Shown here: piece after piece, positions 44,843 through 55,165 of the stretch
How the letters are laid out: every line of letters starts with the position of its first letter
Position numbering within the stretch: the first letter of the stretch is position 1
From: Adenophora triphylla var. japonica
Taxonomy: Eukaryota; Streptophyta; Magnoliopsida; Asterales; Campanulaceae
Assembly (NCBI GenBank): GCA_022495995.1
Contig: JAFEMH010000075.1
Coordinates: 851,001 to 915,000 of the forward strand
Direction: 5' to 3'
DNA: 64,000 bases
Made by a program: the position numbers and the translations under genes
The notes under the pieces: generated by a model
Told to the model about the DNA's origin: nothing
Databases searched by the model: none
Seen by the model: only the letters and a program-made list of their open reading frames with translations

Positions 44843-45039
44843 ATACCTTTCTCGGCCTTTTGGCTAAGATCAAGTGTAGTATCTGTTCTTATCAGTTTAA
44901 TATCTGATATGTGGGTCATTGGCTCACACGATATTAATCTTATTTCTTGAGGGGGAAGGCCCATCACAGTAGCTTGCTGCTGGGGTCTTCAAGTGCCGCC
45001 CATGCCTTACATTTTTGCAAGGGCCTGGCGCACCCCACC
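44843..45039 (+). ncRNA. U2: U2 spliceosomal snRNA gene
   Basis: The 5' end ATACCTTTCTCGGCCTTTTG, the branch-site recognition segment (GTGTAGTATCTGTTC), the Sm-side block TAATATCTGATATGTGGGTC and the 3' stem-loop (TGCAAGGGCCTGGCGCACCC) follow the conserved U2 layout at the right length (about 197 nt). The U2 snRNP pairs with the intron branch site. A plant snRNA 3'-end signal (CA, then AGTTAAA) follows at about 45039-45051. Together with the upstream element this argues for a functional gene. Confidence 0.93.
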
Positions 45040-45730
45040 ATTGCTAGTTAAAATTGTTACTGTTCATAACCAAACATGGCTCTATACCAGTTGTAGTTCT
45101 TGATAAAACGCATCAAAGTGTCTTATAATTAGTTCAGTCCCAGGTTAAAAACATTCATAAACTAACTTCATTTTATATTCTCCTACGAAGTAACGTTTGC
45201 CACTGTCATTTATAAGTATCATCGGCATTCACTGCTTGGGTTAAGATTTGATAAGTCGTTTCAGAAACTACATCAACAATTTCATATGGTGCTTAAATCT
45301 TCCATGAAAGTCACAAAATCTTCTTACCTTTCTGAAGTATTTCGAAAATAAGGAAGCAAGAATTTGTTCCCAAAAAGCTCACGCTTTCAGAGTATCCATT
45401 CGTTGCAATTAGTTTTGTGATTATGTATAAACTAAGAACATACCAGAATCTGCATTGATCATTCCATATATCTCAATCCTATCTCTTACTCTCTTTTGTT
45501 CGTAACCATAATGAAAAAGAAATGATCAATAATGGAGTTTTATTCGGCCTCTAATTATCAGTATGATTTTAGACTATTAGCTATCATCAAGTTGACAATG
45601 CAAGTTTGGGATGAGGAACAGTAGGAGCGGGGGTTGGGCGATACAGGTAATAACTTTAACCACGTGTTAGCTACAACAGAAAGACACAATCAGTGCTATT
45701 ACAAAATAAAGCCTGAGATGCACATTGGAT

Positions 45731-45850
45731 AGCCACGCAGTCACGCAATAAGCCCAAAGCGAACTATTCTTTTGCCTTTTACTAAAGAATACCGTGTGCT
45801 TGTTGCATTAAGTGGCATACGCCCATTTTTGGAAGGTCTTTTCCTTTATG
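45731..45850 (+). ncRNA. U5 snRNA-like sequence, probably a pseudogene
   Basis: It matches the U5 gene at 47131 across loop I (GCCTTTTACTAAAGAATACCGTG) and an Sm-like ATTTTTGG (45835-45842). Loop I has an A where the other copy has T (AAAGATTACC), and no TCCCACATC element is seen in the 100 bp upstream. Confidence 0.7.
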
Positions 45851-47050
45851 GAACTGACTTCTTATTAGTAAAATAATTAATAATTAATATTTGGGTTATG
45901 TATGAATGATTATAGGATCTTATTTTAGTTGCATAACCTTTTTGGTTCTAGAAACGGTGAAATGTTACATCAGGTTGCTAACTCGTGCTACAAATTTACA
46001 CTTTTTGTTTTTATCAATTGGACGGTGAACTAAATTTTGTGATGAACATCAGAACATGTACCAAATGACATTCATTTTGGGATGTAGTAAATGTTTATTT
46101 ACAGGAACTGTGCAAGAATTAGATTTCAGACTCTTCTCTATATACAGAAACTGTAATTTTACTTCTCAGCTGCTCAAATTAGATTTCAGATTTTTCTCTG
46201 AAGAAAAAGGATCTTGCATAAATGTTTATTTTCGGAAAAGTGAAATTTTCAAAGTAGCAAAGATCGATTCAGATATATAGTTCAAGGTCACATGCATGTA
46301 ATATTTTTGCTGTTCTGGTCACATGTAATCGATTTTTTGTTGTTCTTGCTTGGGTCAATGGAAACACTTTTGCAGACGCTATCAAGCAATAAGGATAATC
46401 TTCATGAGAACCATGATGGATCATCCATTCTGGCTTCATTGCAAGGTGCAATGTTCCCCTTTATTGGCTTCCAATTAACAAACGGATTGGCTAAACTTCA
46501 ACTGTAATTTGCCAAAAATTTATTACTATACTTTCTTAGCATTTGAAGCTTCAGTACTACAATCACACACTTATAATTAGATCCTAGAATAAAGCTTGTA
46601 TATATTCTGCCGGTGATTCCGAGTGTTTTAGTTTGCAGATGATTCAAACAAGTAAATCAAATCTATTTAAGCTCACCACTCTTTAATAGCTGATATGAAA
46701 ATCCATCAAATGAATTGCTGTCGTTATGATTGCAGAGAAATCAGAGGAAAATACTTGCAGCAATTATAGTCTGTTCAGACAGATTATAAACAACTGCAGA
46801 CTCGTAAATGAGGCTTACTATTGACGTTGCCTCCTTCAATTTTCATTTTCAAGAAACATACTTTGGCTTTGTAGATTAGTGTTTCCCACTTCAATATCAG
46901 CATAAGAAATTAATGTACGGAGTACTTTGTAACGTACTATTATCAGTATATTATGTGATGGCGTGATGCTGAGAATTCAGCTTCTGCATCCCTATTTTTT
47001 TCATTTTAAGGGGTTTAAAAATTAAAAAGAATAGAAGAAGCTAGAATATA
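45851..47050. other. Spacer between U5 copies
   Basis: No gene is recognised. Short ORFs here lack family features. Confidence 0.4.
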
Positions 47051-47053
47051 CTT

Positions 47054-47064
47054 GTCCCACATCA
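47054..47064 (+). promoter_or_regulatory. snRNA upstream sequence element of the U5 gene
   Basis: GTCCCACATCA is a 10/11 match to RTCCCACATCG and ends about 66 bp before the predicted RNA start. An A-rich TATA-like TAGAAAAAAG lies about 34 bp after it, the RNA polymerase II spacing. Confidence 0.7.
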
Positions 47065-47130
47065 TTTAGGCTCTGATTGGACTAACAGTAGCAGCTACTA
47101 GAAAAAAGTGCTTGATTTGACAGTTAAAGG

Positions 47131-47241
47131 CGCGCAGCCATGCAATGAGCGCAAAGCGAACTATTCTTTCGCCTTTTACTAAAGATTACCGTGTGCTCGT
47201 TGCTTAAAGTGGCATACGCTTATTTTTTGAAGGTCTTTTTA
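47131..47241 (+). ncRNA. U5: U5 spliceosomal snRNA gene
   Basis: It carries the invariant U5 loop I (CGCCTTTTACTAAAGATTACC) closed by a stem, and a strong Sm site ATTTTTTG (47222-47229). U5 loop I aligns exon ends during splicing. The upstream element and spacing support activity. The start is approximate. Confidence 0.88.
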
Positions 47242-47760
47242 CAGTTAATAAATGTTCTATTATTTTATGTTTGGCGGTCTTCTTAATTATTCTGTCACCT
47301 GAAGAAAAGAGTGCTGATAACATGCACTACAAAAGGCAACATGATATTCCTGAATGTCTTTGGGATTCTTGGCCGTCTGCTTAATTATACTTACTCCGTG
47401 TTCACAAGAAGCTGTAATTCATCTAACAAAATTATTCGAAAGTGTATATCACAGAGTATATCTATATCTATATATATACTAGTGTCTTTTGGTATGCTTA
47501 ACATTCAAAAATAAGATTTTCCCTCCAAAATAGTGATAATTCTAGTGTCCTTGAGAGTCTTTTTAATATTGTCCTAATAAATGTTTGAAAATAAAAGAAC
47601 TAAAATATATTGCAAGCTTATATTCAATTCAACAAGATTTTTTTTATCAATTCATTATCCTTATCGTCAGCCTTTTTTTGGAAGGTCTTTTCCTTTTTGG
47701 AATTGACCTCTTTTACGGTTAACAAATGTTCTATTATTTTTATGTTTGTACAAGTACACC
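47242..47760. other. snRNA spacer with a U5 3'-flank relic
   Basis: 47668-47730 repeats the sequence after the U5 body (TTTTTGGAAGGTCTTTTCC...), so another U5 copy once stood here. Nothing else is recognised. Confidence 0.5.
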
Positions 47761-47814
47761 TATTTGGTAGCCCACATCACTTCTGACAAGAAGTTGAGTA
47801 CCGCAAACTTTTGG

Positions 47815-48218
47815 ATAAGATCGACAACCCGACATGATCCAAATAAGATCTTTCTCGGCATTTTGGCTAAGATCAAGAGTAGTATTAGTTCTTATCATTT
47901 TAATACTTGATATGTGGTTTCGATCTTATTTCTGGGGGAGGACCCATCCCAGTAGCTTGCTCGCTCATGCTTTACATTGTTAGGGCCGATATCCCATGGA
48001 AGGGGGTGATATTATTAATGCATAGATTATTATTATACTTGAATTGAGCATTATAGTTGGCATGCAACGGTCACCCCATGGCTTCCAAAATGACCTACAA
48101 TTCAACAAACAATCATCATAATATTTAATATTTATTTCCCTTATGGTAGTCATTAAAAAGCAGCCCAACCTGCTGCCGATTATTCCCCAATGAGTGAGTA
48201 ATCATTTCTTAAGATATA
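47815..48218. repeat. Local duplication, first copy (left part)
   Basis: This equals 51147-51770 apart from the SINE there. The first copy continues after the mariner element at 50855-51076. Confidence 0.85.
47846..47987 (+). pseudogene. U2 snRNA pseudogene 1
   Basis: It keeps TTTCTCGGCATTTTGGCTAAG and the block to TTGCTCGCTCATGC, but with a changed branch-recognition segment (AGAGTAGTATTAGTTC) and deletions in the Sm region and 3' domain. Its upstream element (TAGCCCACATCAC at 47761) is intact. Confidence 0.88.
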
Positions 48219-48439
48219 CTCCCTCCGTCCAACCCGAAGCGTCACTTTTTACCCAAAAGGGTGTCCCGTTTAAAGCGTCACCCTTTCCTAAAAAGAAAAT
48301 GTTTTAACATTATTTTAATTGGTGGGGCCCACTAAATTAACATTAACCCTTAAATTAACTAACCCTAACCCTAAACTAATTAAACCTAAATCATTAATCA
48401 AAAAACCCAAAAACAACCCATCCCTATTCTCTCTCCTCA

Positions 48440-48760
48440 CTTTTTCTTATCCTTTCCAGAATACGCCGTTCACTCCTTACGACGAACCCTAGTTTCTCTC
48501 ACTCGATTTCTCTCTCAAGACAACCCAAAGCAATTTCCTTGAAATCTTGGGTTTGATCTTCATCATTTTCTCCTTTCTCCATGGATTCAAACGTTATCGG
48601 TTCCAGAATACGCCGCTGGCCATACGAAGAACCCTAGTTTCTCTCACTCGATTTCTCTCTCAATCTCGACTACCCAAAGAAATTTCCTTGAAATCTTGGG
48701 TTTTGTCTCTCTCATTTTCTCCTTTCTCCATGGATTCAAACCTTTCCATCAAAATCCAAG
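48440..48760 (+). repeat. Tandem direct duplication in the mariner element's left part
   Basis: About 150 bp (starting near TTTCCAGAATACGCCG..., ending CTCCATGGATTCAAAC) occurs twice, at about 48454-48590 and 48601-48740. Each contains an 'AACCCTAGTTTCTCTCACTCG' leader-like block and an ATG GAT TCA AAC. Confidence 0.8.
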
Positions 48761-49086
48761 ATGAATCGACCAGGGCGACGAACGATTCTTCAATCGTTGC
48801 CGGCGATTCAGTGGTTGAAGAAACACAATATTGTCGGAACATATTTGGGGAAACATTGGTTCAACCAGGTCGACGTATCCTTCCTATTTCTGTTTTTAAT
48901 GAGCCGTGGTGGTCTTTATCCAAGGAACTTGATGAAATTTATGTCCGAAATGGTTCAACCATGGTCGATTCATATGAGCAGAAGGTCCAAAAGCACAGAA
49001 ATTATTTGTTGATGTTGGGTTTGCATTGTCCGGCTGTACAACGATGGCTTAAGGAGCAGGTTTATGTCTTCTTTCTCTATCTCTGA
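48733..49086 (+). CDS. Unknown ORF inside the mariner element (antisense to transposase)
   Basis: The likely start is the ATG at 48730-48733 (MDSNLSIK...), after a CT-rich leader with AAACCCTAG-type motifs. About 110 codons to a good splice donor (AAGGAGCAG/GTTTATG near 49061), after which the frame soon stops. The translation is soluble and non-repetitive, with an aromatic segment PWWSLSKELDEIY. I do not recognise it. It may be the first exon of a captured host gene, since mariner elements normally carry only transposase. Confidence 0.4.
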   Translation, partial: DSNLSIKIQDESTRATNDSSIVAGDSVVEETQYCRNIFGETLVQPGRRILPISVFNEPWWSLSKELDEIYVRNGSTMVDSYEQKVQKHRNYLLMLGLHCPAVQRWLKEQVYVFFLYL

Positions 49087-49639
49087 AATTTCGAATTGTG
49101 ACTCTTTTATGTGATGTGGAATTTTGTGATGTTTTGCTTACATTTTTGGGAGTTTGGTTCTAATTTGGATGTGAAATGATGAGTATGGCTTGTTGACCTA
49201 TTTTGTGATGTTTTGCTAAAATGCTCACTATTAGTTGCAACTGATAAGAACACTTTTTACATTGGTCTGCCACTATGTGTCCAGTTCTATGATGAATAAA
49301 ATCTGAGAAGTACTGTGATGTGGAATTTTTTGCCTAATTGAAGTTTGCTTTGGTCCTTTATGCATCTGTGATATTCAGTGGTTGAGTTTGAATTGGTGAG
49401 ATGCAATTGTTCAATGATGATTGAAAACTGAGAATAAAAGGTTTAATAACATTCATTGACCTTGGGATGTTTCTTCACATTTTTTACAAAAGGCCCTACA
49501 AAAACTACTCTGTGATGATCTTTTACTGAGAGTAGAAACAAAAGTTGGTCCCTACAAAAACTACTCTATGATGATATTTTACTGAGAGTAGAAAATGATA
49601 TCTAATGCATCTTTCCAAAAACCTTTTCTTTGCTGAGGT

Positions 49640-50487
49640 TTACAAAGACATGTGAAGAAGCTCCATTTCAGACATCATGCCTTCAAACTTACCTGCATGC
49701 CCAGCTTGTTGTAGATATCTAATGCAACACATGACAAGTTCTTTATTCACTGTCAAATCTCTGGGTAGTTGACCATTTCTTTCCATAGGATCTTTACCAA
49801 GATGTGGTAAGGGGTAATTGTTTGCACCCCTTCGATCCATTATGCATCTGAGACATGCTTGAAGTGAGATGAATAGCTTGTTGAGTGTGTAATCTGATAA
49901 CTCTTCAAAAGCTTTTAGAACTCCATCTACCAATTCAACCACAGTGCTTGCTTGAATACTAGTTCTCTTTGCATCTAATGAGTTGAACCATCCCAAGTCA
50001 TTGATATTTGTGTCAGGTGAATTTGGTGGCTGAAATTGTATTTGTATGTTAAAGCCATCACATGTTGCTGCTGCCCTAAAATCAATATCATCATTGTTGA
50101 TATGTGGTGGTGTATTATTCCACTGGATAATGATGTCTTTTGTCGATGTCAATGGCCATTTCTCCTTAATTGCTGGAAGAACCTGTAATGTAAAAAAAAA
50201 AAAAAATTAAGACTTTGAATGGGCATTGCTGGAAGAAGCTGTTTACTGAGAGTAGGAATACCTACTTTGTTTAGCAGCATGTCTTTTGTCACTTCTTTAT
50301 TGATTGAATTCAATGGTTTTGTCGCAGTTGTTGATATGTAACCTCTAGGAAGTTTCCCACCAACCATGCCTTCAATCAAAAATTGGGCCAGCAAGTTCAT
50401 TTGGTTTGAAGACAGATTTGGCTTGGCTAGAAGGTTGCTGCCGCTTGTTGTTGAAGTTCTTGCCATTTTGTTACTGGGTTTGATCAC
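49640..50487 (-). pseudogene. Mariner-type transposase, decayed
   Basis: Two open pieces. 50487-50149 gives an N-terminal part (LSSNQMNLLAQFLIEG, GKLPRGY) resembling the helix-turn-helix start of plant mariner transposases. 50152-49640 gives the C-terminal catalytic part: IIIQWNNTPPHI, matching the QQDNAKPH block but with the catalytic Asp changed to Asn, then PPNSPDTNINDLGWF and a C-terminal tail. Residues between the two parts, including the first catalytic Asp, are missing. Transposase cuts and pastes TA-flanked elements. This one is probably inactive. Confidence 0.8.
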
Positions 50488-50911
50488 AGTTGCTGGAAAA
50501 CACTTTTTAAATGAATGGTCTTTTGTTTTGCTGGAAGAAGAGCACAGTTGCTGCTGGGTGTTTTGTTGTTGTAATTGGTTATTTGTAAATAGTGAAAGCT
50601 TTTATTCCCCCAAACTTTTGTTATTTGGAGGGAAATTAGAAAGGTACTGCCAGGTGTCTTCTTTTATTTGTACAGACTGTGATGTTAAGCAAATTTAAAA
50701 TTTGGTGGGAAGCATTAATATTTTTGAATTTTGGTTCCAGTTTCACTAATCCAAGTTTAGCATCATGTACTTCCTTTATTTTTGAATATTCTATTCCCTC
50801 CTTAATTTGTGTGCCACCCTTAAAAGGGTGACACTTCTACCGGGACGGAGGGAGTATATATATAAAAGTATACTACTCCTTATCGTATTTTATTTTTTTT
50901 TCAAACTGAAG

Positions 50912-51043
50912 AAACATTTTTGGTGGATACTAAATCTAATTGTTTAAGATATTTTATAGTCAAAGTTGAATTGACTTGACTATATAACGGTAACAAGGAA
51001 TTTCCCAATTTCTATTCCTTTCGCTCCAAGTTTGGCCTACCCG

Positions 51044-51076
<33 letters not shown>
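50912..51076 (+). promoter_or_regulatory. Orphan copy of the PP2C promoter and leader
   Basis: It matches 51927-52075 (CTATATAACGGTAACAAGG, then the CT repeat) but leads into the U2 pseudogene duplicate instead of a PP2C coding region. Confidence 0.75.
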
Positions 51077-51198
51077 AAATCACGACTTTTGGATAAGATC
51101 GACAACCCGACATGATCGACAACCCGACATCACTTCTGACAAGAAGTTGAGTACCGCAAACTTTTGGATAAGATCGACAACCCGACATGATCCAAATA

Positions 51199-51340
51199 AG
51201 ATCTTTCTCGGCATTTTGGCTAAGATCAAGAGTAGTATTAGTTCTTATCATTTTAATACTTGATATGTGGTTTCGATCTTATTTCTGGGGGAGGACCCAT
51301 CCCAGTAGCTTGCTCGCTCATGCTTTACATTGTTAGGGCC
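51199..51340 (+). pseudogene. U2 snRNA pseudogene 2
   Basis: Identical by eye to 47846-47987, a product of the local duplication. Confidence 0.88.
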
Positions 51341-51393
51341 GATATCCCATGGAAGGGGGTGATATTATTAATGCATAGATTATTATTATACTT

Positions 51394-51576
51394 AGAGGGC
51401 GAGCCTTGGCGCAACGGTTAAGTTGCTCCTTTGGTGACCATAAGGTCACGGGTTCGAACCTTGGCGAACAGCCTCTTGGCAATTGTCAGGGGAAGGCTCT
51501 AGCAAATGGTTCCCTCTCCCAACCCCCGCAAGGCGGGGAGCGCTTGACGCACCGGGGTTTGCCCCTTTTGCCCTTT
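51394..51576 (+). mobile_element. Au-like SINE
   Basis: 183 bp with a tRNA-like 5' part: A box (TTGGCGCAACGGTTAAG) and B box (GGGTTCGAACC), then a GC-rich body ending in T-rich sequence. It is flanked by a perfect 15-bp duplication ATTATTATTATACTT (51379-51393, 51577-51591). The duplicate locus at 48022-48040 lacks it. It is transcribed by RNA polymerase III and mobilised by LINE enzymes. Confidence 0.93.
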
Positions 51577-51821
51577 ATTATTATTATACTTGAATTGAGC
51601 ATTATAGTTGGCATGCAACGGTCACCCCATGGCTTCCAAAATGACCTACAATTCAACAAACAATCATCATAATATTTAATATTTATTTCCCTTATGGTAG
51701 TCATTAAAAAGCAGCCCAACCTGCTGCCGATTATTCCCCAATGAGTGAGTAATCATTTCTTAAGATATATATATATAAAAGTATACTACTCCTTATCGTA
51801 TTTTTATTTTTTTTTTGTAAA

Positions 51822-52156
51822 TCCGCTATAAAATTCTATAATTTGTATTTGCTGGCATTTCTAAATTTCTAATTGAGAATTAATATAAGTTTTAGAATCG
51901 TTTAAGATATTTTATAGATTTATAGAAACATTTTTGGTGGATACTAAATCTAATTGTTTAAGATATTTTATAGTCAAAGTTGAATTGACTTTACTTGACT
52001 ATATAACGGTAACAAGGAATTCCCCAATTTCTATTCCTTTCGCTCCAAGTTTGGCCTACCCGCTTCTCTCTCTCTCTTCTCTCTGTCTCTCCAAATTCCA
52101 AACCCTAATTCCTGCTTCTCCCCATTCTTCTTTACGAGCTATAATCTGTTTCGAAG
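51822..52156 (+). promoter_or_regulatory. PP2C-C promoter and leader
   Basis: Homologous to 1990-2332. The TATA box CTATATAAC spans 51999-52007, 157 bp before the ATG, followed by the CT-rich leader. Confidence 0.6.
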
Positions 52157-53044
52157 ATGACTTGGGTAAAGAGACGGCGATTAGTGAAGGAGTTTAAACC
52201 CCTACCTGACCCTCACCCTATTGATCCCAAAAACAAACTCAAATTATTTGCCGGAGACTTCTATATACCCAAGAATAACGAATTTAAGCCTCTCGGTGAA
52301 GATGCCCTCTTCATCTCCCAACAATACCTAACGATTGGTGTTGCTGATGGCGTCGGCGGTTGGGCACGGAAGGGAATTGACGCTGGTGAGTACGCCCGAG
52401 AATTGATGTCCAATGCCGTATTCTCCATTGAAAACAATTACAAAGAGGGGGAAAATGTTGATCCGAAGCTAGTTCTTAATGAAGCTTTTCTGAATACCGA
52501 AGCTAAAGGTTCTTCAACTGCTTGCATCGTAACCCTAAAAAATACATGCTCTCACAGTTACCTGCACGCTGCGAATATTGGAGATAGTGGATTTGTTGTG
52601 ATTAGAGATGATAAAATTGTGTATAAATCCCCTGTACAACAAGATGGATTCAATTGTCCTTACCAATTGGGGAACAATAGCCCTTATCCTCCTAGTTCAG
52701 CCATGGAGCTTGTGTTTCCGGTGGTGGCTGGAGATATTGTTGTTCTGGGTACTGATGGATTGTTTGATAACGTTTACGGTTATGAGCTTGAGTATGTGGT
52801 GAAATTGGGGATGAAGGATCCTGATATGCCGGAACTGCCCGAGCTTTTGGCATGGCTTATTGCGCGCTATGCTTTGCAGAGAGCAGAGGATGAGACTTAT
52901 TTCAGTCCGTTTGAAAGAGCTGCACAACAGGCTGGTTATCGATTTGTTGGTGGAAAGTACGATGATATCTCTGTGGTGGTGGCTTATGTTCGACCTGCAC
53001 ATGAGTCTGATTTTGATGCTAGTTCGTTTGATGTTTTGTGCTGA
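52157..53044 (+). CDS. PP2C-C: PP2C-type protein phosphatase, intact
   Basis: A 295-codon intronless frame (MTWVKRRRLVKEF) with the same motifs and positions as copy B: VADGVGGW 62-69, GSSTA 118-122, ANIGDSG 139-145, GTDGLFDN 198-205, GGKYDDIS 265-272. It differs from B at only a few residues (for example Ser at position 54 where B has Cys, and SSAMEL for NSAMEL). It keeps the TATA box that B has changed. There is no NAC gene or PP2C relic downstream, so the duplicated block here was shorter or has lost its end. Confidence 0.93.
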   Translation: MTWVKRRRLVKEFKPLPDPHPIDPKNKLKLFAGDFYIPKNNEFKPLGEDALFISQQYLTIGVADGVGGWARKGIDAGEYARELMSNAVFSIENNYKEGENVDPKLVLNEAFLNTEAKGSSTACIVTLKNTCSHSYLHAANIGDSGFVVIRDDKIVYKSPVQQDGFNCPYQLGNNSPYPPSSAMELVFPVVAGDIVVLGTDGLFDNVYGYELEYVVKLGMKDPDMPELPELLAWLIARYALQRAEDETYFSPFERAAQQAGYRFVGGKYDDISVVVAYVRPAHESDFDASSFDVLC

Positions 53045-53385
53045 TTCTTTTTTAGGTAAAGGTGACTGATCAATTACCGTTTTTGTAAATTTATAGGTTC
53101 AGCTGTTTTATAGTTAGAAAAGGTTAAGTTTTAGCTTTGTAATTAGTACATTCTGTTTCTTTTTTGAAGCCTGATTGAGAGGTTTTTGTTTTTGGGTTAT
53201 CAGAAATCTACTAAAGAAAGATTTTTGCTTATATTTGAGGAGCTAATGTGTTGGTGATTGATCAATAATGCTGCAAATATCATGAAATAGCTAAAGGACT
53301 TATCTTCAGCTTGATTCATCATCTTGGATACTTGCAACCATAGATGATGGCCTTTCAGGGAGAAACTTAGAGTTACTCTTACATA
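53045..53385. other. PP2C-C 3' flank
   Basis: 53140-53215 corresponds to sequence at 35905-35995 in the opposite orientation. No gene is seen. Confidence 0.5.
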
Positions 53386-53619
53386 CTCCCTCCGTCCCAG
53401 AAATTTGTCCCACTTTGACTTTAAGGGTCATTTTGAAAAGACTGATTTTTAATAAAAAAAAATTATAAACATTCTTGCTATTCACTTTTAAAATTTTAGT
53501 TTTGCAAAATTATAATGAACTATGAAAAAAAAATGATGGACAAAGTTATTTGAATATAAATTTTCAAAAGGGCATTCATTTTGGGACAAAAAAGGACATT
53601 CAATTTGGGACGGAGGCAG
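53386..53619. mobile_element. Stowaway MITE
   Basis: Ends CTCCCTCCGTCCCAGAAATT and ATTTGGGACGGAGGCAG, TA on both sides. Confidence 0.75.
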
Positions 53620-54562
53620 TATAAGTTTACTGTAGCAGAGTATCTGCAGCAAACTAATTTTCATCATTGTAGATGAATATTCATCGAGACCTTCTTCAAT
53701 CATTTCATTATGACTCTCATTTACAACATCACATTTTAAATTGATTGTCAATTTTTCTAATATATTTACAAAGAATTCCAACAATTCAAACATATGACAT
53801 GAGCTGGTTATGTGTAGGTCTTTTTCTTTCTCTGTATTCTTTCCTTTTCTATTTACATATCATATTCTTTCTCTGGTTTCTACTATCATCATTGATGTCA
53901 AATTATTTATTTATTATTATTATTATTTTGTTTATTTAGCAAGCAATTGTGTTTCAAAATTGAAACTTTAAGGTGACTGAATTAGTTGAAGGTGGCACTT
54001 ACTATGGCAAATCACAATATTTTGGGGGAAATTAGTTTCTCCCTAAGTTATAAAAAGTCCTGTTTTTTTAAACTGCTCTTATATTTGTCAAATATTTGCA
54101 AGTTGAAAAAAATTGGACTTTTTATAATTTATGGAGAAACTGATCTCTCCCAAAACTTACTCATGGCAAATTCCCAGTTAACTTGATGCTATAATTTGTA
54201 TATTTTAGTTTTTTTATGGTTTAGTTTGAAGGTGAACAATTAATGTTTAATGATCTATAATGTTGTTTGAATATTTGTGATAACTTTGTTTGACATACCT
54301 AGTCATAAATTTATACAAAATCGAAGTATTTAACCGATCTTGATTTTCTATAATTTTAACAAAAATTGGATCAATTTGAACCTTGAACACCCCTACCTAT
54401 AAACATCTAGTATAACAAATGCTCTGAGAGGATGTTTTTTTTTTTTTTACGATCCAGCCAAAAAGCAAAGAGAAAATGTTGAAAATTAAAAAAAAAAAAA
54501 AAATCTCATTCCGTCACAATTTAAATATTGCATTTTCTTGTTTATTCCTCCCAAAATAAATA

Positions 54563-54849
54563 CTCCCTCCGTCCCAGCGAAAGAGTCGGTAAATTTGTCC
54601 GACACGCAAAATAAGAAATGTGATGTAGGAAAGAGAAAAAGTTTAAATGTTGTGAGTATGAAAAATTAAATAGGAGAGAGAATGAGTGGGAGGTGATGTA
54701 AGAAAGATAATGTTGTGAGTGTAAAAGTAAAGTAGGAGAGAGAATGAGTGGAGAGAATAGTGATTTAAGGTTTCCTTTTTGGGAAAGTGGCTTTTTAAAT
54801 GGGACGCCCAAAAAGGAAATAAATGGCTCTTTCGCTGGGACGGAGGGAG
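54563..54849. mobile_element. Stowaway MITE
   Basis: Ends CTCCCTCCGTCCCAGCGAAAG and CTTTCGCTGGGACGGAGGGAG are perfectly inverted over 20 or so bases, flanked by TA. The good match suggests recent activity. Confidence 0.88.
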
Positions 54850-54989
54850 TATCGCATATTTAAATACGAAAATTGAATAAGTGTAATTTTAGTATTGTAT
54901 AAAATAATGTATGAATAAACACATTACTTATAATAACTTTAAAAAAAAAAATTGACTAACATTTATTTGGATTATTATTCACATACCAG

Positions 54990-55165
54990 CTAACGGTAAC
55001 AATAATTCCCCCTTTTCTATTTCTTTCGCTCCAAGTTTTGATTCACCGACTCTTTTTCCCAATTTCCTCTCTTTCTCTTCAAACCCTAACCCTAATTACT
55101 GATTTTCCGATTCTTCTTTTCGTTTTCCGAGCCGATATCAGTTAATTTCGTTTCAATTCCGAACA
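54990..55165 (+). pseudogene. Fourth PP2C 5' end without coding sequence
   Basis: Diverged but collinear with the PP2C promoter/leader (AACGGTAACAA..., TTTCTTTCGCTCCAAGTTT, AACCCTAACCCTAATTACTG, TTCTTCTTTTCG). It ends at GTTTCAATTCCGAACAGG with no PP2C frame after it. It is more diverged than copies A-C, so it represents an older unit. Confidence 0.6.

Larger units (their letters stand above)
48219..50854 (-). mobile_element. Mariner-like element with Stowaway ends
   Basis: 2636 bp between TA dinucleotides (48217-48218, 50855-50856). Inverted ends CTCCCTCCGTCC... carry the GAAGCGTCACTTTTTAC and AAAAGGGTGACACTTCT subterminal segments shared with the MITE at 38030. It carries a decayed mariner transposase on the - strand and an unexplained ORF on the + strand. 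The empty site survives in the duplicate at 51765-51780. Confidence 0.9.
51147..51770. repeat. Local duplication, second copy
   Basis: Collinear with 47815-48218. Contains U2 pseudogene 2 and the SINE, and runs through the mariner empty site near 51765-51780 into TATATATATAAAAGTATACT. Confidence 0.85.

Noticed and set aside
51394..51470. tRNA gene
   Set aside because: A and B boxes are present, but the cloverleaf is not completed and the flanks show a 15-bp target duplication with an empty site elsewhere, so it is a SINE.
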